A stretch of 64,000 nucleotides of DNA from Kryptolebias marmoratus (GCF_001649575.2 NC_051452.1:2608000-2671999); one strand, 5' to 3'; positions 11,481 to 22,800 are shown, counted from the first letter of the stretch. A program made the numbers and translations. The notes: generated by a model from the letters alone, not told the origin.

Positions 11481-13799
11481 CTGGAAATGATCTTTTGGTC
11501 TATATTTAAAAATAATAAAAAGTATGTACCTCGCTCATCTGCCAATCCAAAGGTACGGCCCTTGATCTCTAACCATTGTCTTTATGTAACTAAAAATGGG
11601 CCTCATTATTTGGTTTATTTATTTTGCTTTATCAGAAATTACCTCTTGATTACACCATTTTCTACATTGTTCTCATATAACATATTTGTAGGACTAATAC
11701 ATAACTGTCAATTTTACCCTGCTTGTCATTGAACATCGATGTTGTGCCTACAAATAGTTTGAAATTGAAATGTAGTCGACAAAAACATCAGCGTAGGTAA
11801 TTACTGACTGAACCGTTCCAATGGATATGTTTCATCATTCCCCCTAAATATACACAACTTGTCTCTAATTTCTTTTTTTATGGATGATTGACCTTCATAA
11901 AGCATTTCCTCATGATCTTGACTTTTCTTTTGACCTATAATTTATCTCCCACAGGCAGTGGAGGCACACCACACAAATCTTTTCACGAATGATAAAGTCT
12001 CATTTATTACCACAGGTACTTAATCTTAGGATTCATTGGAAACATCTGCTTGATAAATGGCTTGCATCAAATTAAACAGCAAATGAACACAGAGGGTATC
12101 GTGGATGATTGCTTATCTCCTGGGATATCTGGAATAATGAACACATAATTTACAGAACAATTATTCAAACCGAACACACCTGCTATTAGACGAAGATCAG
12201 TACATTTGAAAGTGCCATTATGTTAACACAACATCACATATTTTATAAAGGGACTACAGCACAGCACATCTTTTTTTACAGTTTCAAGGGGTACATGATT
12301 CGATAAGTCCCTTTGCTGGAAAGTTTTTCAATGCATGTTATTTAACATGATGGCCACTGTCAGAAACGCACTAAAAGGGTGGTTTGGGGAATAAAAAAGC
12401 CTTTGGTAGAGATTCTTTACACACACACACACATTGGTGATTGCATGGACCGCTTCATATATAATACGATTTTTTTTTTTTCTTTTTTCCCCCTTGCCAC
12501 TGGACTTTCCTGCTTGTTTACCCCTGGAGCACGAAGACGGAAAGAAAGGGAAAGAAAAAACAGAACGGAGCAGAGAAGTTTGCAAGGGACCTTTTGCCAT
12601 GGTTTTGTGTCTTCTGGCATTTGCAATTAGTACCAGGCTGCCGTCTGACACTGAGAAACAGATGCTGTCTGTCTGCTTGTCACAGACTTTTATTTCTTTT
12701 TCTGCTAAGTAGAGATTGTGCCCTTGTGAACTCTGTGTGTATTTGTGGCGCCTGTGTCCTTATGAGCAATGGTGTTTTCCTGTAATGAGGGTATGACTGC
12801 ATGTCTTCAAACACTCACTGTTAATTATAGTCCCATTTATTGTATGTCTGCTCCTATATTTATGTGCCTGTGCGGCTCATTGTGCACATAAAGAAAGTGG
12901 AAGACGATGTGAGAGAAAACATAAAATCATCTTAGTTGTCTAACATCATGTGACATGTAGCTGATCGGGTCACATTTTATAGGAGGAAAATATATTTTGA
13001 GTTCATCTTCGCAGCATTTTTGAACTTATCTTATATTTCACAGTAAAAGTTGCAATGAAAGTGTAGTTTTGCCATTAAAAGTGAAAATCCAAGGTAAAGT
13101 TTTATGCCAGTTTAGAGGCATTAATCGCAAAGCTAATGATATTAATAAAACTAAATATGGCCAAATTGCTTGCAAAATCATTTTTCATGGACTGCTTTTT
13201 TAGGTTCAAAGTAGGATTTTAAATTATTTAAAATGCAAAAGAATCCACAAAGGCACTGAATAGTTTTTTTTTTTTTTTTACATAAAGCCAGAATAATCAT
13301 ACTCTTAAAAATGTTGCAAAAGTGCCACAAATCATGTCTTTCCAAAGAAAAAAAAAAAAGAAAACAGAGCTCATATTGTCATTTTTTGCCGTCTCAGGTC
13401 CAGGAAGCACCTGCGTGTCCTCAGTTCAGTAATGAAAGATTAGCAAAGTGTAAATCACAGTGCTTTTACACCTAAGGGATTATGGATGAGATCAATCACT
13501 CGTGGACAATGTGGACAAGCTTATTATACAGAGTTCCACATGGTGTCGTAAATCCCCTGCAGGCAGAGATAGTTATGAGCTCTGCTGTCAAAATTCACAA
13601 AAGAATTATTGCAAAAATTACATTTTCTCCCCCCCACACACTGGCACACAGGGAGTAGGATTAACTTTGAATCCATTTAAATGCATAGATTATTTGATAA
13701 TTGAAATATTTAAAAAAAAAAAAAGTTACTGCACAGATTTGTTTTAGGATTACATTTATTTAAATGTCTTACATTAATACAGACTTATTATTGTTTGCT
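11481..13799. other. Unassigned stretch with low-complexity DNA
   Basis: Includes a short (AC)n tract at 12419-12433 and T/A runs near 12470-12485, 13265-13280 and 13348-13361. Four overlapping frames at 12.33-12.79 kb on both strands (up to 107 codons) encode simple Phe/Ser/Lys-rich or Cys-rich strings. They are by-products of the pyrimidine- and purine-rich tracts. Confidence 0.5.
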
Positions 13800-14050
13800 C
13801 AAACCAAGACTGCCTGATTTGGCATTGCAACACTAAATTTCCCATCATCCCTCTCTTCCTATTCAAAGAAACCTGGGTCTATTACAGCTCCATGTGGCTC
13901 TTTCCTCTTGTGTCTGTTTGACAGAGCCATCACTTGAGGTCCATTACTCTCTGTCTGCTCCCTCTTCCTATAATGCCACTGCAACCATTGAGCGGGATCT
14001 TAATGGAAAATGATATGCTTGTTGGCAGCTCAGTGTAGCAATACTGCAGT
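13800..14050. other. Possible conserved non-coding element
   Basis: Balanced-composition, non-repetitive stretch without the A/T runs that fill its surroundings, for example 'ccattgagcgggatcttaat' and 'gatatgcttgttggcagctc'. It has no open frame. Called on compositional appearance only; conservation cannot be judged from one sequence. Confidence 0.2.
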
Positions 14051-14365
14051 GACCCATGACATGTCATAATGAAATGGAAAGAGGAACAGATGGAAGAAGG
14101 AAAAGAGGAGCTGTGCTTTCAGTAATTCCTTTCATATTGTTGGTTGAAGAGGGGGGAAAAAGAAAACTTTGCATTTTGATAAAAGGAGACTGTATAGCTC
14201 TTTTCATTTCAGGAGAAAAAAAGAGTTTTTGGAACAGTGAAGATATAAAACTGCATCATATGCGACTCAACAAAAGGATCTGTTGAACAAAAGAGCACTA
14301 TCTTGAAAAAATGATAACTGAACTCCATTTTTTTTTTCTTAAAAAAGCAAAGTAGTGTGTATTTT

Positions 14366-14460
14366 AAAGGGATAGTCTGGTCACTTTTAAAGTGATGCTC
14401 TGTAGTTATCAGTAGTAAAGCATAAAGTATTGGGAAAAGGGCAGAAATCTTCATTACGGC
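14366..14460 (-). repeat. Family B repeat fragment (end with 'ttaaagggatagtctggtca')
   Basis: Reverse complement gives '...tgataactacagagcatcac' and a terminal 'gactatccctttaa'. That matches the 3' end of the family B copy at 54845-55045 ('tgataactattctaccggaa' ... 'gactatcccttt') and the one ending near 25553. Family B looks like an old, non-coding DNA repeat with a 'TTAAAGGGA' terminus. Confidence 0.6.
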
Positions 14461-15094
14461 CAGCCTAAAAAGGCCTGTTTTTATTGTTTACAGGCATATA
14501 TAACAATTCCATAAATATTAAACCTCTATGCTTTTGAATGACATTGTTTAGTTAGTCGCTATTTTCTTAACTGTTCGTGCAGCTACAAAATGTGCCCGTG
14601 CCGAGGCTGTTGAATGTACCAGTCTGGATCTAATCAGTCCAAAGGTTTACTGTTCTACCAGCGGACTGATGCATTCAGCAGCGTCAGCACAACTGGAGGT
14701 AACGAGACCTCGGAAGATAAAAACAAACCACCACCCACGAACACGCACAGTCTCATGACTATCTGGTGACATTTTTCTGAAGATGTTCTCATCACTTCAA
14801 AGTGTTTGTGTCGCAACAGTTTCAGCTGTTTTGATGGGCTGCGGTAAAATGTTTTGATTAAAAATTATGACTTAGGAAATGAACGTCTTGTCAATTCAGT
14901 AAACTGTTTTGACTGATTAAAAAAAAAAATATTGGGAAAGTTAATGTGTGAATATTTTGACACAAGAAATATGAAACTAATGGCAAATTGTTTTTCAAGA
15001 CTATATTGCAAAAACAGTTGGACTCTTCAGAGTTAAAAGGTTACATCTTTAAATGAGGTCGGTCATGTTTTGTTGAATCACCTTTCCGAGGTCC
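14461..15094. other. Unassigned stretch
   Basis: No gene or repeat recognised. There is an A-run at 14920-14930. Confidence 0.4.
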
Positions 15095-15236
15095 CAAGAG
15101 ACTCGCGAGAAACCAGTTAAGTTCAAAGCAAAAGCTTTTTTTTCTAAAATACTTTTTTAAAATCTCATCTTGTTCTCGTGAACCCAGGATCTCATCTCAT
15201 CCTGTCTGATGAGACGAGTTTCTCGTGACACCCCCA
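15095..15236. repeat. TCTCATC/TCTCGTG-rich repeat
   Basis: Contains 'gagactcgcgagaaaccag', 'atctcatcttgttctcgtga', 'gatctcatctcatcctgtct' and ends 'gacgagtttctcgtgacacc'. This phrase resembles the terminal region of a repeat widespread in fish genomes that ends in 'tctcgtgacacccc'. I cannot define both ends or name its class. Confidence 0.4.
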
Positions 15237-15359
15237 CTTAGCACTTATACTTTTATAAAGTCACACAAATGACAAGCTAAACAAGCAGTGTCATGAAAAA
15301 GTGTAAACTTAATAAGTAATTTAGCGTTCTTTCACACCAGTATCTGTTTTGAAAGACTA

Positions 15360-15981
15360 CAGGGTGGGACATTTCTATGGATACACTTAAATAAAATGGG
15401 AATGGTTGGTGATATTAACTTCCTGTTTGTGGCACATTAGCATATACTTCCACTTCCTGGAAAGTGGATTGGTCGCCGTGGGCCAGTTGATTGGCCCCCA
15501 AGGTCTCCCAATCTGACCCCCTGAGACTTTTATCTTTGGGGTCATCTGAAGGCGATCGTCTCTGCTGTGAAGGTACGAGATGTGCAGCACCTGAAGCTAC
15601 GGATACTGGAAGCCTGTGTTGCTGTCAGCGTGTGAAGAGTGGGAGAAGAGGGTTGCATCGACAATCCAACACTTTGAACACATTTTATAAGTGCTGAGAA
15701 ACTTGTAAATAACTCATGGAGGATTAAAGTTACGTTAAAACCAAGCACACAATTGTTTTCCTTGTGAAATTCCCAATAAGTTTGATGTGTCACATGACCC
15801 TCTTCCCATTGAACAAACAAAAGTTGGATCCAAAATGGCCGACATCAAAATAGCCACCATGGTCACTAGCCATCTTGAAAAATTTCCCCCCTCCCATATA
15901 CTAATGTACCACAAACAGGAAGTTAATATCATCAGTCATTCCCATTTTATTAGGGTTTACCCATATAAATGGCCCACCCTG
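15360..15981 (+). mobile_element. Tc1/mariner-superfamily element, 622 bp, internally deleted
   Basis: Flanked by TA duplications (15358-15359 and 15982-15983). Terminal inverted repeats of about 88 bp are clear. The left end begins 'cagggtgggacatttctatg' and the right end, complemented, begins 'cagggtgggccatttatatg'. Both continue through 'ggtgatattaacttcctgtt' or a close match. Between the TIRs, only the C-terminal part of a DDE transposase remains (about 15478-15740). Confidence 0.85.
15478..15740 (+). pseudogene. Mariner/IS630-type transposase, C-terminal remnant
   Basis: One frame reads WPPRSPNLTP-stop-DFYLWGHLK, then KVRDVQHLKLRILEACV. The family pattern is SPDLTPLDFxLWG, in which the Asp before Phe is the third catalytic acidic residue. 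Here that Asp is kept, but the codon before it is a stop (TGA, probably from TTA), and the structural SPD has become SPN. A further in-frame TGA follows about 40 codons on, with others beyond. The N-terminal DNA-binding part and the first two catalytic Asp residues are absent. It is dead and could only be mobilised in trans. Confidence 0.75.
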
Positions 15982-16140
15982 TAGTTTTATACGCCTGGAA
16001 AATGATAACCAACCAATAACCTTTACTGGACAAAGACTACCGCCATTTTCTTCACACTCTGTACTCTGTGACTGATAAGGTACTAACTACTAATAAATAT
16101 TTGACAGAGCACGACTTCAAAAGTAAGCAGACTGTCCCTT

Positions 16141-16624
16141 TTTAAATGCAGACAGAGTGATAACTTCCAGTGGGTTTGACAGTCTATGCAGGTCATTGTC
16201 TAATCCAACAACACCCCTGGTCATCCCTTCTTCAGATTTTTTTTCTTTTAATTTGAAAAACAGCAGGCAGCGGTGTGTCTGAATTCCATCGCAGTAAACA
16301 GTGAAAGCAAAGTGTGGAATGGTGTGCAAGGGGGAAACTCGAGCGGAGCAGGGCTACAGCAAGTTGACAAGACATGACAAACTGTGCTGAAAGGGTGGCT
16401 GTTCAGTAATGCAGTTCAAATGGAGCAAAGTTCTGGCACTGTCTGAGCGCCTTAGCTGTTTGCACAAACTGTCAAAAACAATTCAAAGCTTCTTGTTTTG
16501 TTAGAAGTCAAGGACAAATGCACTGCTGATTTTAAAGATGAAGCCTTTTTTTTTTCTTTTACTCAAAGGAACCTATTCATAGTTACTTTGTTTTTAAAAA
16601 GCCACTTAACGGGGTTTAATGGTT
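16141..16624. other. Unassigned stretch
   Basis: No gene or named repeat. T-runs occur near 16237-16250 and 16546-16556. Confidence 0.4.
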
Positions 16625-17035
16625 TTGCCTTTGTGAGTATGCTGGTGTGCATGTCTCTTAGCAAATAAAAAACTCATGAACCTCTGGATGAATTTTTCTA
16701 AAACTTTCAGAAAGTAATCATTTGTTGTACATCTACAACTGATTGTCTTTTGGAGCCAACCTCATTCAAGATGGCTGCCAAAACCAACTAATACAAACCA
16801 CAAAAATGCCTATAATTCCATCAATTTTACAGATATTGAGCTAAAGTTTGATACGGTTATAGCTGAGAGTCATCTCCAATACGTACTGAGTGTCAGTTTG
16901 TGTGAGACTGTACACAACGTGGTTTTTCAAGATTCAAACAAAGCGGCTATCATAGCACCATCATTTCTCAAAGTAAGATGATCGTGATTGAAACCTCTGA
17001 CATGAAATAAATGAGACAGTTTAACCTTTTTTATG
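16625..17035 (+). repeat. Family A repeat copy, near full length
   Basis: Contains 'aaaaactcatgaacctctgg', 'ttcagaaagtaatcatttgt', 'tgtacatctacaactgattg', 'cattcaagatggctgccaaa', 'acagatattgagctaaagtt' and 'tcatttctcaaagtaagatg' in order. One of the best copies for building a consensus. Confidence 0.85.
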
Positions 17036-17159
17036 CACATTCAAAGAAGTTCAGTCATTATGATATTGGCACTCTATTTTAACACAAAATGTGATTGTCT
17101 GTTTAGGGCAGATAAAGAAATATCAATTAAAAAGACAAAAGGAAAACAATAACTACAAT

Positions 17160-17925
17160 AAGACTATTCTCCATGTACAGAAAATCATTCTATGACGATG
17201 TTCCTGAAGTTAAGAATACCTTTCTGTACTGGTTCATTAAGCAGTTCCACTTATAATATTTCTTTCTTAAAGCAATTTTTCAATTATTTTGAAGTGTTTC
17301 TGTAGGAAGGTTATGAACATTTATTCTTACCTGTTGTAGGCAGCTCTTTGAATGACCTCAGTCCGAAGAACCACCTTAATTCTGACCAGTTTGACAAGCT
17401 AATGGACAGTTCAACCAGGGCCAAGACCAACAAGGATTGATAGTCTTCAAACAGCCCCATGCTCAAAATTGTTACCCCAGTTCCAGTGAACACTATTTAG
17501 GTTATTTTGGCAAAAATATCATGATATGCTCACTGGACGAACTCTAGGCCATTTATGATACCATTACCTGCTGCTGACAATTCTTACTAAAGAATCTTTT
17601 AATGTGGAACTGATAGTGATTTAAAGGTATACAAAAAAAAAGTGTTTATATGAAACGCTTTATTTTGGAGATACCGTATTTTACGGCCTATAAGGCGCAC
17701 TTAAAAGTCTTTAACTTTCTCAAAAAAATGACAGTGCGCCTTTATAATCCGGAGCGCCGTGATGTTTTAGTACTAATTTGGTAAACTACAAAGCCGCACC
17801 GCATGCAGCACATTAAGGCTCAGTTATAGTCGTGCTTTGTAGTGTCGTGCAGGGCTCCACACACAGTGCACAGACCTACTTTAACTACTACTTTAAAATC
17901 TCTGGACGTTCCTTTTAAGTCTCTC
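17160..17925 (+). repeat. Family B repeat copy with an internal MITE fragment
   Basis: Includes 'ttcttacctgttgtaggcag', 'tgacctcagtccgaagaacc' and ends near 'ctctggacgttccttttaag'. Similar phrases occur at 25265-25560 and 30330-30440. A foreign MITE end (17674-17760) interrupts it. A minus-strand frame of 60 codons (17311-17493) falls inside the repeat and is not a gene. Confidence 0.6.
17674..17760 (+). mobile_element. Solo terminus of a 'taccgtattttacggccta' MITE
   Basis: Reads 'taccgtattttacggcctat', 'aaggcgcacttaaaagtctt' and 'cagtgcgcctttataatccg'. It closely parallels the terminus of the complete element at 33731 ('ccgtattttccggactataa') but with GGCGCAC in place of GTCGCA, so it is a sister subfamily. 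No opposite end was found nearby. Confidence 0.65.
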
Positions 17926-19129
17926 ACTTGAACCAGTTCGCACAAACAACAAAGGATTTCAATTTATGGAAAAACATTCACATACACACAAATCAAAACG
18001 GCACTTAAGATTCCAAATCTTTACAAACTGGTCCCTGTTGTAGAAAATCTGCATCTTTATCATTTCCATTTCAACAAATAGAACCATTCTGAAATGGTTT
18101 TGGCTTGATTCAAGACCACTTAAATTTGACTTTGCTCTACCAAGTTATTTCTGAAGAAGCTGTGGAAAATGATCACGTAAATGATGAATGTTTGTTAAAA
18201 TTTCTGGAAGCTATTACATGAGCGGAAAATAAAAGGGCACTTTCTCTTTTCCTGCTCTCGGCACAGGTAATAAAAGTACCTTTTAAAGAGGAAGTCCTCC
18301 CAGCCCCACCTCCCACTCACTCCTGTTCTAGCACTAGAGGCAGGAGGATTTATGCAAAACAACTCGGAGGGAAATCATCTAATTAGAGCTGATTCAGCAC
18401 TTCATCTTCAAGCTATGCAGAAGTTCACGTTCTAACAAATAATGATATTTGGTCTTCAAATAATCATGTTTGTGTTAGGCCTGGCAAATAAGCAGATCAA
18501 GAACCAGAAGCGTATGCAGTCAGGTTGATACAAGTATTGCAGTCATGTCCCTGGAAACTCAGTAAAGACTGTATCCTAAAATGAGATTATGGTGCATGAT
18601 TTCTTTTTATTCTCTCGTTCTTGAGCAGTTTAGGCATTTTTTAACGTCCCAGTTTAATGTTGATTGGAAACTGGGTCCAACTACCTTTGGGGTGTCTCTA
18701 TAAAATTAAAACTGCCGCATCTTGTTCTCAGTATTCCTCATTTCTCAGAGCTACGACCATTTGAGCATTAATCACCCCTGCATTCCCACATGCTTGTATC
18801 ATTACAAAGATTTCACTGAGAATAAATGGCAGGCGTAAAGAAATCTCACTGGCAGTTGCATGTTAGTCACCTGCAGTTTTAATACTAAATATTGAATGAG
18901 TTCAAATTATTTCAGAGTCATGTTGTCATGGAGCTGTTTAGCTTAAATAAAATATATTTGTTTAGGTTGTGGTGGCTTTTACCACTTCTCTGCTCTGACA
19001 GATAAAAAGTCGAATACTAAACAAATAAAAACCTAGCATTACTATAAGGAATCCATATTAACCCACGCATATTTATAAATGACAGTGTTAAAGCAGTTTT
19101 GAAAAAATCTTTAAAATGTTATTTTCACA
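17926..19129. other. Non-coding stretch with possible conserved elements
   Basis: Two islands of non-repetitive, balanced sequence stand out. One is 18280-18430, with 'atctaattagagctgattca' containing a homeodomain-type TAATTA core. The other is 18700-18850, with 'tttgagcattaatcacccct'. A hairpin, CCCAGTTT (18648-18655) with AAACTGGG (18668-18675), lies between them. No exon is supported. Confidence 0.25.
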
Positions 19130-19650
19130 TGAATTTCAGCTCAGAGTCTGTAAAATTGAGAAATAAAAATTGTAGCCATTTTTATGTAAGCTAAGGTCGA
19201 TTAGCAGTGGTGACTATCTTAAATTAGATTGAAACAAAAAGTATTATTCAGTTGTAGAGGTGCATTTAATAAATATGTTCTGAGATTTTGATTAAAATCT
19301 GACCAGTGGGTAATATGATATGATATGCCAACTAAAAAGACTGACTTCAACAGTTATTACCAAAAATTTAGGCAAAGATCTTGCACAAAACCTAGTACTT
19401 TTAGTCTGTGTTGGGGGTTACTCTCGGCTACTACAACAAGAAAATTGAACTCTGCGTCTGTAAAATTAACTTTTCTCTTTTCGTTTCTGAAAATTGATTT
19501 GCAGATGTGCATCTAATGACTACTTTTTAGGAGTTTAATTAGAATTTGTTTACTGCTTCATGGGATATTTTGTTAACAAGACAAACGGACACTTGTATGC
19601 ACACCAAAGCACGGGCAAAATATCATCACCCTTTTTGCTGTTTGTTGCAG
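19130..19650 (-). repeat. Family A, two adjacent reverse copies
   Basis: The first (19130-19325) has 'ctcagagtctgtaaaattga' and 'agccatttttatgtaag'. The second (19326-19650) has 'ggttactctcggctactaca', 'gcgtctgtaaaattaacttt', 'cttcatgggatattttgtta' and 'gggcaaaatatcatcaccct'. Both match the reverse complement of the + copies. Confidence 0.75.
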
Positions 19651-20329
19651 ATCTTCAAGACATCTTCAATCTTTGTCTGGATTGGGGTGGCTGTAAGAAA
19701 GTTTTTGTACCTATATTAAACACTAAACATACAAAAACCAAACATCTGAAGAGAGGGAAGGAAAATTAACCTGCTTAATGCTTTTTAATGACTTGAACAG
19801 CTTAGGGCAGAAAAGTGAAACATTGACAGGTGATGGAAAGACATTTTAGACACTGCCATTGTTGTTACATAGATGAAAACAAGTTCGGAAAAGTTATGTT
19901 TGAAAATATCCAGACTGCCCAGGTATTCTCAATGAGCCTGTTACAGAGCCTCAGGCCACAAGCACCAAAGGAAGAATCGCACAAAGGCCAAAGTTAGAAA
20001 ATCTATACGGCTCTTCCTGAACAAGATACCCTTCATGTCAGTCACTGACTCAAGTCATCCTTTTGAGTTACGATTACCTGCTAAACCTCTAACTTGATTT
20101 AAAAAACAATCAATCATGTGTTTACTTCAGATAAAAGAAAATATATTTGGTGTAATGTACAGATAATAATAAAAAATACAACCAAACACTTTGAGAAGAC
20201 ATACTCTTACAAATTTTCAGTCAGAAAGTAAAACTTCTGGTTCACCATTTGATTTAGTATAGGCACTAAACTTTGTTTGTCAAGCCTAGGAAAAGAAAAT
20301 GCTTGTTTTCAAAATAGGGAATATACAAA
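19651..20329. other. Unassigned stretch
   Basis: No gene. 'gccaaagttagaaaatctat' followed by 'acggctcttcc' (about 19990-20021) recurs as a close copy near 21130-21160, in the same orientation, on the far side of the Tc1 fragment. Confidence 0.4.
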
Positions 20330-20827
20330 CCAGTTGTTGTTCAGACAATGACAATGATCCCAAACACAAATATACAACAGAATGATTAAAAATAAAGAAA
20401 AAAATAAAGGTTGTTGCCGTGGTCTGGTCAAAATCCAGACCTCAACCAGATTGAAATGCCAAGGCGGGAACTTTTAAAGAGAAACAAATGCCTGCAAATC
20501 TCAAGGAACTGAAGCAATAATGTAACGATGATGTCAGAGACCAGTAGTAATACAGTAAACAACTACTTCAAGCCATTGCTGCTAAAGCTGGTTCTGCAAG
20601 CTAATTAATCAGAAGTGTACTTAGTTTTTCCCACACACAGCTTTTCTAATTTGGCTTTGTTTTTGTTTAGTAAGTAATAACATGGTAGTCTCTGTTGGGT
20701 TTTTATGCACTGGATAGGTTTAAAAATGTTACAACTTGCAAAAGACTAGTTTATTCTCGTCTCCTGATATGTAAAACCCAATTAGTAGAATAAAAAAGGG
20801 GAATGTTTACTTTTTTCCGTGACTGTA
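20330..20827 (+). mobile_element. 5'-truncated Tc1-like transposon
   Basis: The 3' end carries 'ctgatatgtaaaacccaatt' and finishes at 'cttttttccgtgactgta' with TA at 20826-20827, as in teleost Tc1 elements. Upstream is the C-terminal part of a Tc1 transposase. The left terminus and the N-terminal half are missing. Confidence 0.8.
20340..20600 (+). pseudogene. Tc1 transposase C-terminal pseudogene
   Basis: The second catalytic Asp is visible in DNDPKH (GAC at 20350) and the Glu in NPDLNQIE (GAA at 20453). Family spacing is DD34E, which means 105 nt between the first base of each codon; here it is 103 nt. Asp and Glu therefore lie in different frames, a net 2-nt loss. 'ctacttcaagccattgctgc' near the end matches the usual C-terminus. 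It is not functional. Confidence 0.75.
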
Positions 20828-21380
20828 TCTTGTTGATCTCCGCTTCCTTTCCCCTTGAGCCTGAAGGTTGTTTATTTCCTGTTCTGCTGTAGCACCAGAT
20901 GTTTGGTGCTGCGATTGATGCTTGGGTATCCAACACAGAAAACAACTGGAGTTAGCTGCTGGTTTTGAACTAGCGCTAGAAACTTTGTGACAACACAGAA
21001 GCCATCTATTCTTTTTCCTTTGCTGAGAAGCATAATCATGTCTGGAAAAATAAGTTAGGACAACACCTGTCCACGATTTCTCAAAACATGAATTGCTGAG
21101 GTACTTAAACTCGATTGCGCCTGAAAAGGCCAGAGTTGAAAATTCTGTACGGCTCTTCAAAGTAGCTTCTGAAAATCTACTGAGTGCAAACAGGAAAAAC
21201 TTTAAACAAAGTTCAATAATTGGTGAAGTAAAGAAAGTTTACAGCAGTTAAAAAGCAGACAGTCTGGGCAGTGTTCTTGTGCATTCTGTTCATCAGAGTT
21301 TTATTTTGAGTTGTTAATTATGGCAGTCAGGTCTCACAGTTGAAATCTGAAAGCTTCTTGGAATCGGTTTTGATCTTCAA
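20828..21380. other. Unassigned stretch
   Basis: A 117-codon minus frame (20807-21160) is the longest in the window, but its C-terminal part is the antisense of the Tc1 3' end and the rest resembles nothing known. I do not call it a gene. Confidence 0.45.
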
Positions 21381-21680
21381 ATGGTTTGGCTCCATTACCA
21401 GCGCTGCCTCTGTTGTGGTGGGCCAGCAGCCCAAACTGAAGTGGTCCAAAGATATGATGCGTTTCTGGATAACAGCTGTTTGAGGGGCACTTTTCAAGCA
21501 TTTTCCAGGGGAAATGTTGAGTTCAAAATAGGCACAAAATTACTATGTGCCAAAAGATCAAGGACCCATTTCTGTTTACAAGCTTGGTCGTTAAGAGGAG
21601 GTTGAGTTTTGGAGGTTACAGGATCTAATGGGTTACTGTAGACAGTCAAATGGAGAGGTGAGGTCTATAAAAGGGTATGC
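21381..21680 (+). pseudogene. Possible decayed coding remnant, unidentified
   Basis: In one + frame about 100 codons read like protein with only three stops, including GQQPKLKWSKDMMRFWITAV, then YYVPKDQGPISVYKLGR and EEVEFWRLQDLMGYC. Aromatic and charged residues are distributed as in real proteins. I cannot place it. It could be a processed pseudogene or a transposon-encoded fragment. Chance is a serious alternative. Confidence 0.2.
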
Positions 21681-22679
21681 TAATACAATAAATGTGTTTT
21701 TTGTGTGACAGGACACTGAGAAATATTAGGTTTTGCAAAAAACTGGGCATTTATGACCATTTTGAGATATCCTTAAAGCAGCTTTAGTATAAAAAAAAAT
21801 AATAAAAATATAATCAGAATAATACTATTATTCTGACAACATGCATTCTGATAATGGGTAGGTAAATCACCTAACTCTATTGTTATTCATAAAAATAAAA
21901 GGTGCCAAAAAAATAAGTTATCTTGAACTGGAAACGGTATAACCTGCAAAGGTAAAACTAAGGATAAAACCAGAATATGCCTGATGACGCAAGTGTGGTC
22001 ACTTAAAAAAAATGACTTGATGAAACAATATACCAATAAAAAAAAATATATTATTATTAAGCAAACACAGACAACTTGAATACAAAAAGACTAACAGCTG
22101 AATATAAAGTAAAGCAAAAACTACAAACTAAACAATCAACAAATTCTAAAAACACAGTCTGATTCAAGGTGGCTGACACAGCTAATCATCCATCCATCCA
22201 CCCACCCATCCACCCATCCATCCATCGTAACCTAACATAATAATAATAATAACATAATTTCCTGTTGTTTTAACAAGAATAATATATGAAATCGTATTTC
22301 CTTATAAATAACTTCAATTTCTTGAAAAAGATTGTCACCAAAGCTCTAAAAACAGAAGAATTATCCTTTTTGTGCAGCAATTCTTGTAGTGGTACAAAGA
22401 ATATCATCCTTGGAATGTTGGTAAATGTATTGAAAAACAAATTTTAATAATGTAGCAAAGGTCCAGGGCTCAATTTATCTTTAAGAAAACAATAAAGTTG
22501 AAACTAGCAAGCAAGAATAATTAACTTGTCAAAACTCCAAAGCAGTTATTCCAAGTTAAATGAACTTCATAGGAGCTTGTGTATATGAAACCAGTTCTAT
22601 CTTGAAGTGGAGTACTTAATTGAATAGTATTTACACTCCCAGATGTGTTACTGTACAAGTGTGGTAACACGCATAGTAA
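21681..22679. other. AT-rich stretch with simple repeats
   Basis: Very A-rich and gene-free. It includes a short family A piece near 22160-22188 ('gattcaaggtggctgacaca') directly before a microsatellite. Confidence 0.5.
22189..22226. repeat. (CATC)n/(CACC)n microsatellite
   Basis: Runs of 'catccatccatccaccc' and 'atccacccatccatccat', about 38 bp in total. It is followed by an (ATA)n tract near 22238-22252. Typical tetranucleotide microsatellite of fish genomes, likely length-polymorphic. Confidence 0.9.
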
Positions 22680-22800
22680 TCAATTATTAGGCAAGCACAA
22701 GTCTGCTAATTTTACTCGCAAATGGAAAATGGGAGTGTGTCACAGTGGGGAGCCAGCACAACAATGTGAGTCATTCTTCTGCTGCTTAAATCAATGTTCA
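22680..22800. promoter_or_regulatory. Possible conserved non-coding element
   Basis: Non-repetitive island with 'caattattaggcaagcacaa', 'tctgctaattttactcgcaa' and 'caatgtgagtcattcttctg'. TAAT-type homeodomain cores and a near AP-1 motif (TGAGTCA) are visible. This is a compositional judgement only. Confidence 0.25.

Larger units (their letters stand above)
15260..16140 (+). repeat. Family B copy split by a mariner-type insertion
   Basis: The left flank (about 15260-15357) contains 'gttctttcacaccagtatct' and 'gtcatgaaaaagtgt'. It matches the left flank of the hAT insertion near 53850-53930 ('tgtcatgcaaaggtgt', 'gtgttctttcacacc'). The right flank (15984-16140) ends 'gcagactgtcccttttt', the family B terminus. 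The middle, 15360-15981, is a separate element. Confidence 0.6.

Noticed and set aside
12328..12785. Cluster of overlapping frames on both strands
   Set aside because: They arise from poly-pyrimidine/poly-purine tracts and read as simple Phe/Ser or Lys/Glu strings.
19640..19700. 42-bp microexon after 'tgctgtttgttgcag' with a GTAAGA donor
   Set aside because: The acceptor lies within the conserved end of a family A repeat, so the match is probably incidental.
20807..21160. 117-codon minus-strand open frame, the longest in the window
   Set aside because: Its end is antisense to the Tc1 3' terminus and the rest has no recognisable family, promoter or splice context.
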